Below are positions 29,566 to 38,338 of a stretch of DNA of 39,716 nucleotides, one piece after another. The position numbers and the translations under genes were made by a program. The notes under the pieces were generated by a model, which searched no databases, was not told where the DNA came from, and saw only the letters and a program-made list of their open reading frames with translations. The stretch is from Actinomycetes bacterium (GTDB lineage Bacteria > Actinomycetota > Acidimicrobiia > Acidimicrobiales > Bog-793). Where the stretch lies: contig JAKABX010000006.1 of assembly GCA_021796545.1 (NCBI GenBank), positions 1-39,716 of the forward strand, given 5' to 3'. Within the stretch, counting starts at the first letter, position 1, and each line of letters starts with the position of its first letter.

Positions 29566-31617
29566 ATGCGCGCGCCCGGGAGGACACGGCGCAACCGCGC
29601 GCGGCACACATCGGCTGTTGCCTCGCTCGGACTCGCTGGCGGCCTCGCCTTCGCCCCGCACGCGTGGCCGGCTTCCGCCAGCACCTCGACGGCGACAACG
29701 ACCACGACGACGACGACGAGCGCGAGCGCCACGACCTCGACGGCGGGCGCGGCACCGCTCGTCCTCGGCTGCCGCGCCCCAACCACCAGCCCGACGACCA
29801 CCAGCCCGACGACCACCAGCCCGACGACCACCAGCCCGACGACGGCGGGGGTCCCGGGGACCTCGGGCACGTCGGGGGCGTCCGGGACGTCCGGGCGGGC
29901 GACCACGACGACGACGACGACGCTGCCGCCGCGGGGCACCAACGGTGCCTACTACCTCATCGAGTCGAATGGGACCGTCTTCGGCTTCGGGGGTGCGCCC
30001 GTCTACGGCTCCGCGCCCCAACGGGCGATGGCCCGCACCGCGGTCGTCGCCGCGGCGGAAGAGCCGGGCGGGGGCGGCTACTGGCTGCTGACCGCCGCGG
30101 GCAACGTCTTCAACTTCGGCAGCGCTGTCGACTGGGGCACGCCGATCCACCTGCACCACAGCGGAACCTGGGTCGGCATCGCGGCGACACCTGACGGTGC
30201 GGGGTTCCTCGTCGTCACGACCACGGGCTCGGTCCAGCACTACGGCAACGCGCCCTTCTGCGGCTCGCCGGTGCACGAGACCCCCCGTGGGCACATCGGC
30301 GGGATCGTCGACAGCCCCGACGGCAACGGTTACTGGGTCTGGTCAACCGGTGGCGACGTCTACGCCTACGGCGACGTGCGCGCCTACGGCGGCGGCCCCG
30401 GCCCGCATGGCTCGCCGATCATCGGGATGGCCGCGACCCCCGACGGAAGGGGTTACTGGCTCGCATACGCAGACGGCTCCGTACGCCAGTTCGGCGACGC
30501 GCCCTTCCACGGCTCCGCCGTCCACGTCCGCCTCGCGGCCCCGATCGCCGGCTTCGGCGCGACGCCGGACGGTGGCGGCTACTACCTGGTCGGCCAGACC
30601 GGCCGCTTCTACCAGTTCGGCGACGCGCACTTCTCCGGCTCGCTCGCCAAGACCCCGCCGAAGCCCCCGGTGCGGGTCGCCGTCCTGCTCGTCGCCGCGC
30701 TCCCCCCCGCCCCGCCCCCGACCACGACGACCACGCCGCCGTCGCCCCCGACAACGACCCTGCCACCGCCAGTGCCGCCGCTCACCGGGGACCCCTACCT
30801 CCACGGCTCCTTCGGCGCCGACATCTCTGACTTCCAGTGCGCGAAGCCCGGCTCCGCCAGCGCGATGGCCAAGCTGCCCGCCCAGACGGGCTTCGCGGTC
30901 GTCCAGGTCGTCGGCTGGCTCGACAGCTCGGTGAACTCCTGTCTCGCAGCCGAGGTCGCCTGGGCCCTCGCCGCAGCCCCGGAAAACCCGGTCTCGCTGT
31001 ATATCTTCATGAACTCACCGGGCAAGAACGCGAACGCGGCGACCCAGTCGGCCACCGGGCCCGCGGGGACGTGCGCGACCCTCGTCGCGAGCGCGCAGGC
31101 GCCGTGTCGCGCCTACAACTACGGCTACAACGGCGCGGCCAACGCCTACACGGACGCGAGCACCCAGGGCGTGGCGTCGCCGCTTTGGTGGCTCGACATC
31201 GAGAACGCGAGCCTGGCCCCCGGGCAGTACTCGAACTTCAACGCCGGCCAGTACTGGTCGTCCTCGACGACGCTGAACGACCGCACGATCCAGGGCGCGA
31301 TCGACGCCCTGCGCAGCCAGGGCGCGACCGTCGGTATCTACTCGACCAGCCTGCAGTACCCGAAGATCGCCGGCACCTACGTGCCGAGCGGGCCGCAGCT
31401 GCCGCTTTGGATCGCCGGGGCGCCCTGGACGAGCCCGCCGTACACCGAGAGCGGTCTCCCCAGTCCGACGGTGCTGGCAAGCTGGTGCGCGGGCAGCGCG
31501 CACTACAGCGGGGACAAGGGCAACGACCTCTTCGCCGGCGGCGTCCCGTGGCTGTTGCAGGAGACGCCGGGCAACCTGCCTTCCCCCTACGGGATCGATC
31601 CGGACTATGCGTGCTGA
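29566..31617 (+). CDS. Secreted multidomain protein: propeller-like repeats plus C-terminal GH25-like domain
   Basis: The protein has 683 residues. An N-terminal signal peptide (basic 1-14, hydrophobic 17-36) is followed by Thr/Ser/Pro-rich segments (39-125) that include a tandem TTSPT repeat. Residues 128-360 hold six repeats of the type GYW-L-x-G-x-V-x-x-FGDA-x-x-GS, a blade-like repeat common in secreted proteins of this group. A Pro/Thr linker (362-405) leads to a domain (412-683) with FGADISDFQ, SLYIFMNSPG, WWLDIENAS and VGIYSTSLQYPKI, resembling glycosyl hydrolase 25-like/DUF1906 barrels; the DIE in WLDIEN may be catalytic. It may bind or cut cell-wall glycans, but activity is not shown. 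The start lies 3 bases after the aroG stop. Confidence 0.75.
   Translation: MRAPGRTRRNRARHTSAVASLGLAGGLAFAPHAWPASASTSTATTTTTTTTSASATTSTAGAAPLVLGCRAPTTSPTTTSPTTTSPTTTSPTTAGVPGTSGTSGASGTSGRATTTTTTTLPPRGTNGAYYLIESNGTVFGFGGAPVYGSAPQRAMARTAVVAAAEEPGGGGYWLLTAAGNVFNFGSAVDWGTPIHLHHSGTWVGIAATPDGAGFLVVTTTGSVQHYGNAPFCGSPVHETPRGHIGGIVDSPDGNGYWVWSTGGDVYAYGDVRAYGGGPGPHGSPIIGMAATPDGRGYWLAYADGSVRQFGDAPFHGSAVHVRLAAPIAGFGATPDGGGYYLVGQTGRFYQFGDAHFSGSLAKTPPKPPVRVAVLLVAALPPAPPPTTTTTPPSPPTTTLPPPVPPLTGDPYLHGSFGADISDFQCAKPGSASAMAKLPAQTGFAVVQVVGWLDSSVNSCLAAEVAWALAAAPENPVSLYIFMNSPGKNANAATQSATGPAGTCATLVASAQAPCRAYNYGYNGAANAYTDASTQGVASPLWWLDIENASLAPGQYSNFNAGQYWSSSTTLNDRTIQGAIDALRSQGATVGIYSTSLQYPKIAGTYVPSGPQLPLWIAGAPWTSPPYTESGLPSPTVLASWCAGSAHYSGDKGNDLFAGGVPWLLQETPGNLPSPYGIDPDYAC
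29782..29841 (+). repeat. Four tandem copies of a 15-base unit (in-frame TTSPT repeat)
   Basis: The unit ACCACCAGCCCGACG is repeated four times without interruption inside the secreted-protein gene and encodes Thr-Thr-Ser-Pro-Thr. A multiple of three keeps the frame, so copy number could vary among strains without breaking the gene. Confidence 0.9.
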
Positions 31618-31626
31618 GCCAATCGC

Positions 31627-32994
31627 TCACGCAAGCAGATCGACGAAGGCTGCCAGCTGGCGGAGGTTGCGGCACTCGACCATCGCGTCGCAACACGGCG
31701 CGTACTGCGCGACGAGAGAGTCCCCGCTCCCCCAGTAGGCGCGGGGTTCGGGGTTCAGCCAGTACAGGCGGTGCGCGCGACGGGCGATCTCGGCGAGGAT
31801 CTCCGGTCGGGCCGGGTGGTAGTTGCCGCGTGCGTCGCCGAGGACGAGGACGGTCGTGCGCGGCCCGAGCGCGGCGAGGTGGCGCTCGCTGAAGCGGGTG
31901 AGGGCCGCGCCGTAGTCCGAGTGACCGTCGGCTTCGCAGACCGCCGCCTCGCGCTCGACGCGCTCGATCGCCTCGACGATCGAGCGCGAGTGGCGGAACT
32001 GACGCGTCACCTCGTCGACGCCGTCAACGAAGACGAAGGTCCGGACCGCCGAGAACTGGGCGGCGAGCGCGTGCACCAGGTGGAGCGTGAAACGGGCGAA
32101 GGTGGCCACCGAGCCCGAGACGTCTGCGAGGACGACGAGGTCGGGCTTGGCCCGCCGCGGGGCGCGCAGACGCACCACGGCGGGAACGCCACCGGTCGAC
32201 AGCGACCGCCGGATCGTCCCCCGGAAGTCGAGCGTGCCGTGTCGGTGGTGACGGCGACGCCGGGCGAGGCGTGCCGCGAGCGCGCGCGCGAGCGGCTGCA
32301 GGACGCGGCGCATGGCGGCGAGTTGCTGGCGTGAGGCGTGCATGAAGTCGACGTCCTCGAGCAGCGCGGGGCGCATCTGCGCGCTGAGCAGCGCAGCGCC
32401 CCGCTCGGCGGCGAGCTGGCGCGTGATCTCGCGTTCGACGGCTCGCCGCAGTTCCTCGGCGGCCGCGGCGAGCTGCTCGCGCCGGAAGCGCCGGGCGAGT
32501 GGGTCGGCGGCAGAGCCCTCGACCTCCCCGGCGCCGAGCAGCGCGAGGAGCACACCGTCGAGATCGGTCGCGCGCAGCACGCGCGCGAGGTAGTAGGAGG
32601 CGCCGACGGGCCGTCCCGCCTCGATGCCGGCGTAGCGCTCGACCAGCGCGCGCGCGAGCGCGCCGAGCGCGACCAGATCACCAGCCGCGAGCGCCGCGGG
32701 GAGCGCGGCGGAAGGGTCGTACTCGCCGAAGCCGTCGGTACCGCCTCCCCCCGCCTCTGCCGGGGCGCGGGCCGGGCCCGGTGCGGCCTGGAAGAAGACA
32801 TCGAACAGCACGTCGAACACCGGCAGGTGGGAGGAGTCTTTGACCAGGCAGGCGCGCAGCGCGGCCCGCAGCGCGGTGGGGCCGGCGAGCGGGAGCGTGA
32901 CGAGCGCCCGCTCGGCGTCGAGGGTCTCGGTGAGAGAGACGGGGACCTTGGCGCGGCGCAGCTCGTCGGCGAAGGCCGTGACGCTCGCCAGCAC
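31627..32994 (-). CDS. VWA domain-containing CoxE-like protein
   Basis: The protein has 455 residues from GTG 32994, which begins one base after the MoxR stop; an in-frame GTG at 33045 would add 17 residues but overlaps the MoxR gene by 50 bases. The N-terminal region (FADELRRAKVPVSLTETLDA) and the TLDFRGTIRRSLSTGGVPAVVRLR segment are CoxE-like. The VWA domain begins near residue 285 with a MIDAS motif D-V-S-G-S (about 291-295) in LVVLADVSGSVATF. The CoxE name comes from CO dehydrogenase clusters, but no such genes are here. It probably works with the MoxR ATPase as a chaperone-like pair that remodels or loads metal into an unknown target. Confidence 0.88.
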   Translation of the reverse strand: MLASVTAFADELRRAKVPVSLTETLDAERALVTLPLAGPTALRAALRACLVKDSSHLPVFDVLFDVFFQAAPGPARAPAEAGGGGTDGFGEYDPSAALPAALAAGDLVALGALARALVERYAGIEAGRPVGASYYLARVLRATDLDGVLLALLGAGEVEGSAADPLARRFRREQLAAAAEELRRAVEREITRQLAAERGAALLSAQMRPALLEDVDFMHASRQQLAAMRRVLQPLARALAARLARRRRHHRHGTLDFRGTIRRSLSTGGVPAVVRLRAPRRAKPDLVVLADVSGSVATFARFTLHLVHALAAQFSAVRTFVFVDGVDEVTRQFRHSRSIVEAIERVEREAAVCEADGHSDYGAALTRFSERHLAALGPRTTVLVLGDARGNYHPARPEILAEIARRAHRLYWLNPEPRAYWGSGDSLVAQYAPCCDAMVECRNLRQLAAFVDLLA

Positions 32995-32995
32995 C

Positions 32996-33922
32996 TCACG
33001 CGTCCCCGAGCGCGAGCTCCTTGGCCGCGCGCTCGATGTCGCCACGGTGCTTGAGGAGGAGGTTGAGAAGCGGCACGGCCACCTCCATGTCGAGGTGCGC
33101 GACCTCGAGCAGGACGAGGGTGCGCGCGAAGTCGAGGGTCTCAGACACCGAAGGCCGCTTCTCGAGCTCGAGACCGCGCAGGCTGCGCACGAGGCGCGCG
33201 ACCTCGTCGGCGAGGTGGGCGCCGATCCCCGGAACGCGCTCGAGGACGATCTCCCGCTCGCGTTCGAGGCTCGGGTAGTCGAGGTGCAGATAGAGACAGC
33301 GCCGCTTGAGCGCCTCGGAGAGCTCTCGGGTGTCGTTGGAGGTGAGGAAGACGAGCGGAATCTGGCGCGCGCTCACGGTCCCGAGCTCGGGGATCGAGAC
33401 CTGGTAGTCCGAGAGCACCTCGAGCAGCAACGCCTCGGTCTCGACCTCGACCCGGTCGACCTCGTCGATCAGAAGCACGACCGGGTCCTCGGCGCGGATC
33501 GCCGCGAGCAGCGGGCGCGTGAGGAGGAACTCCTCGCTGAAGATGTCCGCCTCGATCGCCCGCCAGCCGGCGGGACCCTCTGCGCCCGCGCGCTGGTCCG
33601 CCTGGATGCGGAGCAGCTGCTTGCGGTAGTTCCACTCATAGAGCGCCTTGGCTTCGTCGAGACCCTCGTAGCACTGGAGGCGGATCAGGCGAGCGCCGGT
33701 CACCGCCGCCGTCGCCTTGGCGAGCTCCGTCTTGCCAGTGCCGGCCGGACCCTCGACGAGAAGGGGCTTGTCGAGATGGTGCGCGAGGAAGACGGCGGTC
33801 GCGATCTGCAGCTCGGCGAGGTAGCCGACGCTGCGCAGGGCCTCACCGAGAGCGTCGGGGGAGGCGAGCGCCGGGTGGCCCCGGAGGCTCGACGGCGCCC
33901 GGGCAGTGCTGCCAGCCGTCAC
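32996..33922 (-). CDS. MoxR-family AAA+ ATPase
   Basis: The protein has 308 residues. The Walker A motif GPAGTGKT is at 58-65, Walker B is in [12 protein letters not shown], and the sensor 1 region is [30 protein letters not shown]. The [21 protein letters not shown] segment after Walker A is typical of MoxR/CoxD ATPases. It likely acts with the VWA protein encoded directly downstream. The GTG start at 33922 overlaps the proA stop (GTGA), so it is translated in coupling with proline biosynthesis genes. The client protein is unknown. Confidence 0.93.
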   Translation of the reverse strand: MTAGSTARAPSSLRGHPALASPDALGEALRSVGYLAELQIATAVFLAHHLDKPLLVEGPAGTGKTELAKATAAVTGARLIRLQCYEGLDEAKALYEWNYRKQLLRIQADQRAGAEGPAGWRAIEADIFSEEFLLTRPLLAAIRAEDPVVLLIDEVDRVEVETEALLLEVLSDYQVSIPELGTVSARQIPLVFLTSNDTRELSEALKRRCLYLHLDYPSLEREREIVLERVPGIGAHLADEVARLVRSLRGLELEKRPSVSETLDFARTLVLLEVAHLDMEVAVPLLNLLLKHRGDIERAAKELALGDA

Positions 33923-35187
33923 GTGCGAACCTGCCCGTCACCGTCGATCACATACTTGAGGCACGTGAGCGCGTGCAGACCCATCGGCCCACGCGCGTGC
34001 AGCTTCTGGGTCGAGATCCCGATCTCGGCGCCGAGGCCGAGCTCGCCCCCGTCGACGAAGCGGGTCGAGGCATTGACAAGGACCGCCGCCGCGTCGACCT
34101 CACGGGTGAAACGGCCGGCTGCTTCGAGGTCGCGCGTCACGATCGCTTCGGAGTGGCCCGTCGAGTAGCGGGTGACATGTGCGATGGCCGCGTCGAGGTC
34201 GGGCACGACCGCGACGGCCAGGCGCAGCGCGAGGAACTCCCGAGCGAAGTCCTCCTCGGTCGCCTTACCCATGGTGGGCACGAGGCGGCGCGCCGCCTCG
34301 TCGCCGACGAGCTCCACGCCCGCGAGGGCCTCCGCGACCCGGGGAAGGAAGCGGTCGGCAACCGCCTCGTGGACGAGCAGCGTCTCCGCCGCGTTGCAGA
34401 CGCCCGGGCGCTGGGTCTTCGCGTTCACCACGATCCTCTCCGCCATTTCGAGGTCGGCCGCGGCATCCACGTAGACGTGGCAGTTGCCGTCACCGTCGAT
34501 GACAAAGGGCACGGTCGCCTCCTCGACGACCAGGGAGACGAGACCTGGACCACCCCGCGGCACGAGCAGGTCGATCAGCCCCCGGAGCCGGACGAACTCG
34601 GCGACGGTCTCGCGCCGCACGTCCTCGACGAGCACGACCGCGTCGGCGGGGAGGCCCGCCTTCTCGACGCCGGTGCGAAGCGCACCAGCGATCGCACGGT
34701 TCGACTCGAGTGCCCCGCCCGAGCCCCGCAGGAGGGCGGCATTTCCGGACTTGAGGCAGAGCCCGGCCGCGTCGGAGGTCACATTGGGCCGGTTCTCATA
34801 GACGATGCCCACCACACCGAGGGGAACGCGCACCCTTCGGACGCGCAGGCCGTTGGGGCGGACCCAGCCGTCCGCGATCTCACCGACGGGGTCACCGAGC
34901 GCGGCGACGGCCCTGAGGCCGTCTGCCATCGCCGCGACCCGGCGCTCGTCGAGGCGGAGGCGGTCGACCACCGTCGCCGACGCCCCGGCGTCGCTCGCGC
35001 GTGCGAGATCGCGCTCGTTGGCCCCGAGGATCGCAGCGGCCTGCTCCTCGAGCGCGACCGCCCCGTGGTGCAAAGCGGCGTCCTTCTCCGCGCTCGATGC
35101 GCGCGCAAGACGCCGGGCCGCCGCTCGTGCCCGCTCACCGAGCCGGTGGAGCGTGCCGGCGTCCGCGCCAGGGACGTTATGGTCCAT
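33919..35187 (-). CDS. proA: Gamma-glutamyl phosphate reductase
   Basis: The protein has 422 residues, full length for the family. It reduces gamma-glutamyl phosphate to glutamate semialdehyde with NADPH, the second step of proline synthesis. Visible motifs are [29 protein letters not shown], the catalytic C264 in [17 protein letters not shown] and [13 protein letters not shown] near the end. The ATG at 35187 has GGAG five bases upstream. A TACCCT box immediately before that (35198-35193) could also act as an internal -10. It follows proB after 43 bases. Confidence 0.96.
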   Translation of the reverse strand: MDHNVPGADAGTLHRLGERARAAARRLARASSAEKDAALHHGAVALEEQAAAILGANERDLARASDAGASATVVDRLRLDERRVAAMADGLRAVAALGDPVGEIADGWVRPNGLRVRRVRVPLGVVGIVYENRPNVTSDAAGLCLKSGNAALLRGSGGALESNRAIAGALRTGVEKAGLPADAVVLVEDVRRETVAEFVRLRGLIDLLVPRGGPGLVSLVVEEATVPFVIDGDGNCHVYVDAAADLEMAERIVVNAKTQRPGVCNAAETLLVHEAVADRFLPRVAEALAGVELVGDEAARRLVPTMGKATEEDFAREFLALRLAVAVVPDLDAAIAHVTRYSTGHSEAIVTRDLEAAGRFTREVDAAAVLVNASTRFVDGGELGLGAEIGISTQKLHARGPMGLHALTCLKYVIDGDGQVRT

Positions 35188-35230
35188 GCTCCAGGGTACC
35201 GGCTCACCTCCCGGCGCGGCGACGCCGCCT

Positions 35231-36328
35231 TCAGGACGGCACGAGCACGACGAGGTCGTCGCGGTGGACGACCTCCGCGGAAAGGTCGGGCGGCAGGTCG
35301 GCCGTCCGCCGCCCCATCCACTCGTGGCGGCGCGCGCCGGGGAGCCGGCAGATCCCCTTTGCGAAGACCTCGCCGGCCTGGTCCGCGATTTCGACGGCGT
35401 CGTCGGGACCGAAGTCCCCCGACGCCGCGACCACGCCCGCGGGGAGCAGGGACGCCTCCCCTTGGACCAGCGCGCGGCGCGCCCCCGCGTCGACCACCAC
35501 GCGCCCCGCCGGCGCCAGGGCGAACGCGATCCAGCAACGGCGCGCGCCGAGCCGCCGGGGTGCCGGGACGACGACGGTGCCGACACCGGCCCGCCCGGCG
35601 ACCGCGTCGACGAGCACGTCGGGACGGCGCGCCGCGGCGATGACCGCCCGCACACCCGACCACGCGGCCATGCGGGCCGCCGCGAGCTTCGAGGCCATCC
35701 CGCCCGACCCCCCGGGGGAACCGGGACCGCCGGCGACCGCCTCGAGCTCCGCGTCGGCGGCTTGGACCTGCTCGACCAGCGAGGCGTGCGCATCGAGACG
35801 CGGATCGGCGCTGAGCAAGCCGGCGGTATCGGTGAGCAGCACGAGGAGGTCGGCGCCGAGAAGGTTGGCGACAAGGGCCGCCAGACGGTCGTTGTCGCCG
35901 AAGCGGATCTCGTCGTCGGCGACCGCGTCGTTCTCGTTGACGACGGGGACGACGCCGAGCTCGAGCAGGCGCGCGAGGGTCTCGCGTGCGTGCAGGTACT
36001 GACGCCGCTCGCCGAAATCGAGCGGTGCGAGGAGGACCTGCGCGCTGAGCAGCCCGGCTGCGGCGAAGTGGTCGTCATAGACGCGCATCAGCCGGTGCTG
36101 GCCGATCGCCGAGAGGGCCTGGAGCGTGAGGGGGTCCTGGGGTCGCCCCCCCGCGGGCCGGAGCGCCGCAACCCCTGCGGTCACCGCGCCGGAGGTCACC
36201 ACCACGACGCGGTGCCCCGCGCCGCGCAGCTGAACGACGTCCCGGCAGAACTTGCCGACCGCGTCGTGGTCGACGAGCCCCTCGGCGTCGGTGACCGACG
36301 AGGTCCCGATCTTGGCGACGACGATCAC
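35231..36328 (-). CDS. proB: Glutamate 5-kinase with PUA domain
   Basis: The protein has 365 residues. The amino-acid-kinase domain begins [11 protein letters not shown] and contains [68 protein letters not shown] and [15 protein letters not shown]-terminal PUA domain (about 275-360, [24 protein letters not shown]) is also present. It phosphorylates glutamate for proline synthesis and is usually feedback-inhibited by proline. The GTG start at 36328 is chosen over the longer open frame because it follows a ribosome site and matches the family N terminus. Confidence 0.95.
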   Translation of the reverse strand: MIVVAKIGTSSVTDAEGLVDHDAVGKFCRDVVQLRGAGHRVVVVTSGAVTAGVAALRPAGGRPQDPLTLQALSAIGQHRLMRVYDDHFAAAGLLSAQVLLAPLDFGERRQYLHARETLARLLELGVVPVVNENDAVADDEIRFGDNDRLAALVANLLGADLLVLLTDTAGLLSADPRLDAHASLVEQVQAADAELEAVAGGPGSPGGSGGMASKLAAARMAAWSGVRAVIAAARRPDVLVDAVAGRAGVGTVVVPAPRRLGARRCWIAFALAPAGRVVVDAGARRALVQGEASLLPAGVVAASGDFGPDDAVEIADQAGEVFAKGICRLPGARRHEWMGRRTADLPPDLSAEVVHRDDLVVLVPS

Positions 36329-36332
36329 GGCG

Positions 36333-36340
36333 CCACCCTT
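36333..36340 (-). promoter_or_regulatory. proB: Ribosome binding site fixing the proB start
   Basis: AAGGGTGG on the minus strand, four bases before the GTG at 36328. The frame is open to 36496, but that part is not like glutamate kinase and overlaps obgE. Confidence 0.55.
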
Positions 36341-36377
36341 GCACAGGGGATGCAGCCGGTGCCCGATCGTGGCCCGT

Positions 36378-37646
36378 TCACGGCTCGGGCGAGTACTCGA
36401 AGCCGAGCTCGCCGATGCGTACGGCATCGCCCGCGCGTGCGCCGGCACGCTGCAGCGCGCGGTCGACTCCGAGGCGCCTGAGGCGTGTCTGGGCAAGAGC
36501 CAGCGCGTCGGGGTCGGTGAGGTCCGAGAGCGCGACCGCCCGCTGCGCGGCGCGCCCCTCGACGACGAAGCCGGCGCCCTCGCGCCGGACGCGCACGCCC
36601 TCGGGTGCGGGGTGGTGGACGACGGGCTCGGTCGTGCGCGCCGGAAGCGCAGCGCGCTCGTCCGCGACGAGGTGCGCGAGCCGCCGGGTCAGCTCGTCGA
36701 GACCCTCGCCGGTCGCCGACGAGCAGACGAGCGCCCCGCCGTAGGAGCCAAGCTCCGGCCGGCGGTCGACCGGCACGGTGTCCGCCCGCGAGCCCACGAC
36801 CAGGCGGGGGCGCCCGAGAAGGTCGCGGCGGTGGCGCGCGAGCTCGTCGAGAAGGACGCGGACCTGATCGGCCGGGGCCCGACCGCCGTCCTCGCCGAGA
36901 TCCGCGAGCACGACCAGCACACGGGCGCGCTCGACGTGGCGCAGAAAGCGGTGACCGAGCCCCCGGCCCTCGCTCGCGCCCTCGACGAGACCGGGGATGT
37001 CCGCGACGACGAACTCGTCGGCCCCGCCACCGCCGGCGGTGCGCACGACGCCGAGATGAGGCTCGAGCGTGGTGAAGGGGTAGTCGGCGATCTTCGGCCG
37101 GGCGGCGGACAGGCGCGAGATGAGCGAGGACTTCCCGGCGTTGGGGAAGCCGACGAGGGCGACGTCCGCGAGCAGCTTGAGCTCGAGGTCGAGCCAGCGT
37201 TCCTCGCCGACCTCCCCCTGCTCGGCGAAGGCCGGCGCCCGGAGCCGGTTGGTGAGAAAGCGCGCGTTACCGCGCCCGCCGCGGCCGCCCGCGGCGGCGA
37301 TGAGCCGGTCGCCCGCCGTCGCGAGGTCGGCGAGGACCGCGCCGTCCCGGTCGCGCACCACCGTCCCCTCGGGGACGGGAACGACGAGATCGGCACCACG
37401 GCGCCCGTGACGGCGCGCGCCGCTGCCGTGGGTACCGCTCTCGGCGCGCCGGTGCGGGTGGTCGCGGAACGCGAGGAGCGAGGCGACGCGTGTGGACGCC
37501 TCGAGCACGACGTCGCCGCCGTCGCCGCCGTCGCCGCCGTCGGGTCCGCCGCGCGCGACATGCGCCTCACGACGGAAAGCGACCGCGCCGGCACCGCCGT
37601 CGCCGGCTTTGACGTGGACCTGTGCCTCGTCGACGAAGCTCGCCAT
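36378..37646 (-). CDS. obgE: Obg/CgtA family GTPase
   Basis: The protein has 422 residues. The Gly-rich Obg fold (1-158) contains VKAGDGGAGAVAFRREAHV and GGRGGRGNARF. The G domain has G1 GFPNAGKS (166-173), switch FTTLEPHLGVV, G3 DIPGL (216-220) and G5 SSATGEGL. The C-terminal OCT domain (about 350-422) is VRVRREGAGFVVEG through RIGELGFEYSPEP. It is an essential GTPase for 50S assembly and stress control. The G4 motif reads SRAD (286-289), not the usual NKxD. It follows rpmA after 59 bases. Confidence 0.96.
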   Translation of the reverse strand: MASFVDEAQVHVKAGDGGAGAVAFRREAHVARGGPDGGDGGDGGDVVLEASTRVASLLAFRDHPHRRAESGTHGSGARRHGRRGADLVVPVPEGTVVRDRDGAVLADLATAGDRLIAAAGGRGGRGNARFLTNRLRAPAFAEQGEVGEERWLDLELKLLADVALVGFPNAGKSSLISRLSAARPKIADYPFTTLEPHLGVVRTAGGGGADEFVVADIPGLVEGASEGRGLGHRFLRHVERARVLVVLADLGEDGGRAPADQVRVLLDELARHRRDLLGRPRLVVGSRADTVPVDRRPELGSYGGALVCSSATGEGLDELTRRLAHLVADERAALPARTTEPVVHHPAPEGVRVRREGAGFVVEGRAAQRAVALSDLTDPDALALAQTRLRRLGVDRALQRAGARAGDAVRIGELGFEYSPEP

Positions 37647-37705
37647 CGCTCAGCTGTCCGCACGCAGGGCGCGACCGCGGCGCGCGCGGTCGCGCTGCGG
37701 GGTGC

Positions 37706-37960
37706 TCAGCCCTCGGTGACGACGTCGACGAGCCGGCGCCCGCGGCGCGCCGCGAAGCGGACCCGACCGGGGGCGAGCGCGAAGAGCGTGTCGTCGCCGC
37801 CACGTCCGACGTTCTCGCCCGGGTGGAAGCGGGTGCCGCGCTGGCGCACGATGATCGCGCCCGCGCGCACCGTCATCCCGTCGGAGGTCTTCACGCCGAG
37901 GCGCTGGGCGTTCGAGTCGCGCCCGTTGCGCGTCGAGCCGCCGCCTTTGGTCTTCGACAT
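37706..37960 (-). CDS. rpmA: 50S ribosomal protein L27
   Basis: The protein has 84 residues: [19 protein letters not shown], then [30 protein letters not shown], the full L27 pattern. The N terminus starts directly with the mature-type MSKTKGGG tail that reaches the peptidyl transferase centre, so no leader cleavage is expected. A strong GGAGGAA precedes the ATG, and the gap to rplU is 9 bases. Confidence 0.98.
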   Translation of the reverse strand: MSKTKGGGSTRNGRDSNAQRLGVKTSDGMTVRAGAIIVRQRGTRFHPGENVGRGGDDTLFALAPGRVRFAARRGRRLVDVVTEG

Positions 37961-37969
37961 CGGTTCCTC

Positions 37970-38305
37970 CTACGCCCGGGCGCCGTCACCGGCGCTCGCC
38001 GGGGAGATCGCGGTGATCTCGATCGTCTGGTAGTGCTGGCGGTGGCCGAAGCGCCGGCGCGCACGCGCCTTGGGCTTGTAGACGAAGCCGACGATCTTCG
38101 GCCCCGCCGCCGCACCCACGACGCGACCGGTCACGCTTGCCCCCTCGAGCGCGTCGCGCGTCGCCGTCACGGCATCGCCGTCGACGAGCATCACCGGCTC
38201 GAAGCGCACCTCGTCACCGTCGGCGGCACCGAGCAGCTCGACATTGACCCGCGAGCCGACCTCGACCCGCTCCTGTTTTCCGCCCGTGGCGATCACCGCG
38301 TACAT
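37970..38305 (-). CDS. rplU: 50S ribosomal protein L21
   Basis: The protein has 111 residues: MYAVIATGGKQERVEVGSRV, then DEVRFEPVMLVDGD, and the signature KIVGFVYKPKARARRRFGHRQHYQTIEI. It binds 23S rRNA together with L20. A TAGGAT box at 38320-38315, 9 bases before the ATG, could be a -10 element (or an AGGA ribosome site). It follows the RNase gene after 33 bases, in the conserved rng-rplU-rpmA-obgE order. Confidence 0.97.
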   Translation of the reverse strand: MYAVIATGGKQERVEVGSRVNVELLGAADGDEVRFEPVMLVDGDAVTATRDALEGASVTGRVVGAAAGPKIVGFVYKPKARARRRFGHRQHYQTIEITAISPASAGDGARA

Positions 38306-38338
38306 CGGAGCGAGATCCTAGCAAGGCCGACGCGGGGT

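Noticed and set aside
29782-29841. Possible small CRISPR-like repeat
   Set aside because: Units are 15 bases, contiguous, without spacers and in frame within a coding gene: a coding minisatellite.
31627-33922. CO dehydrogenase (cox) locus suggested by the MoxR/CoxE-like pair
   Set aside because: No coxL, coxM, coxS or molybdenum cofactor gene is present; neighbours are proline biosynthesis genes.
36329-36496. N-terminal extension of ProB by 56 codons
   Set aside because: It overlaps the obgE 3' end, has no family similarity, and the GTG at 36328 has a plausible ribosome site.
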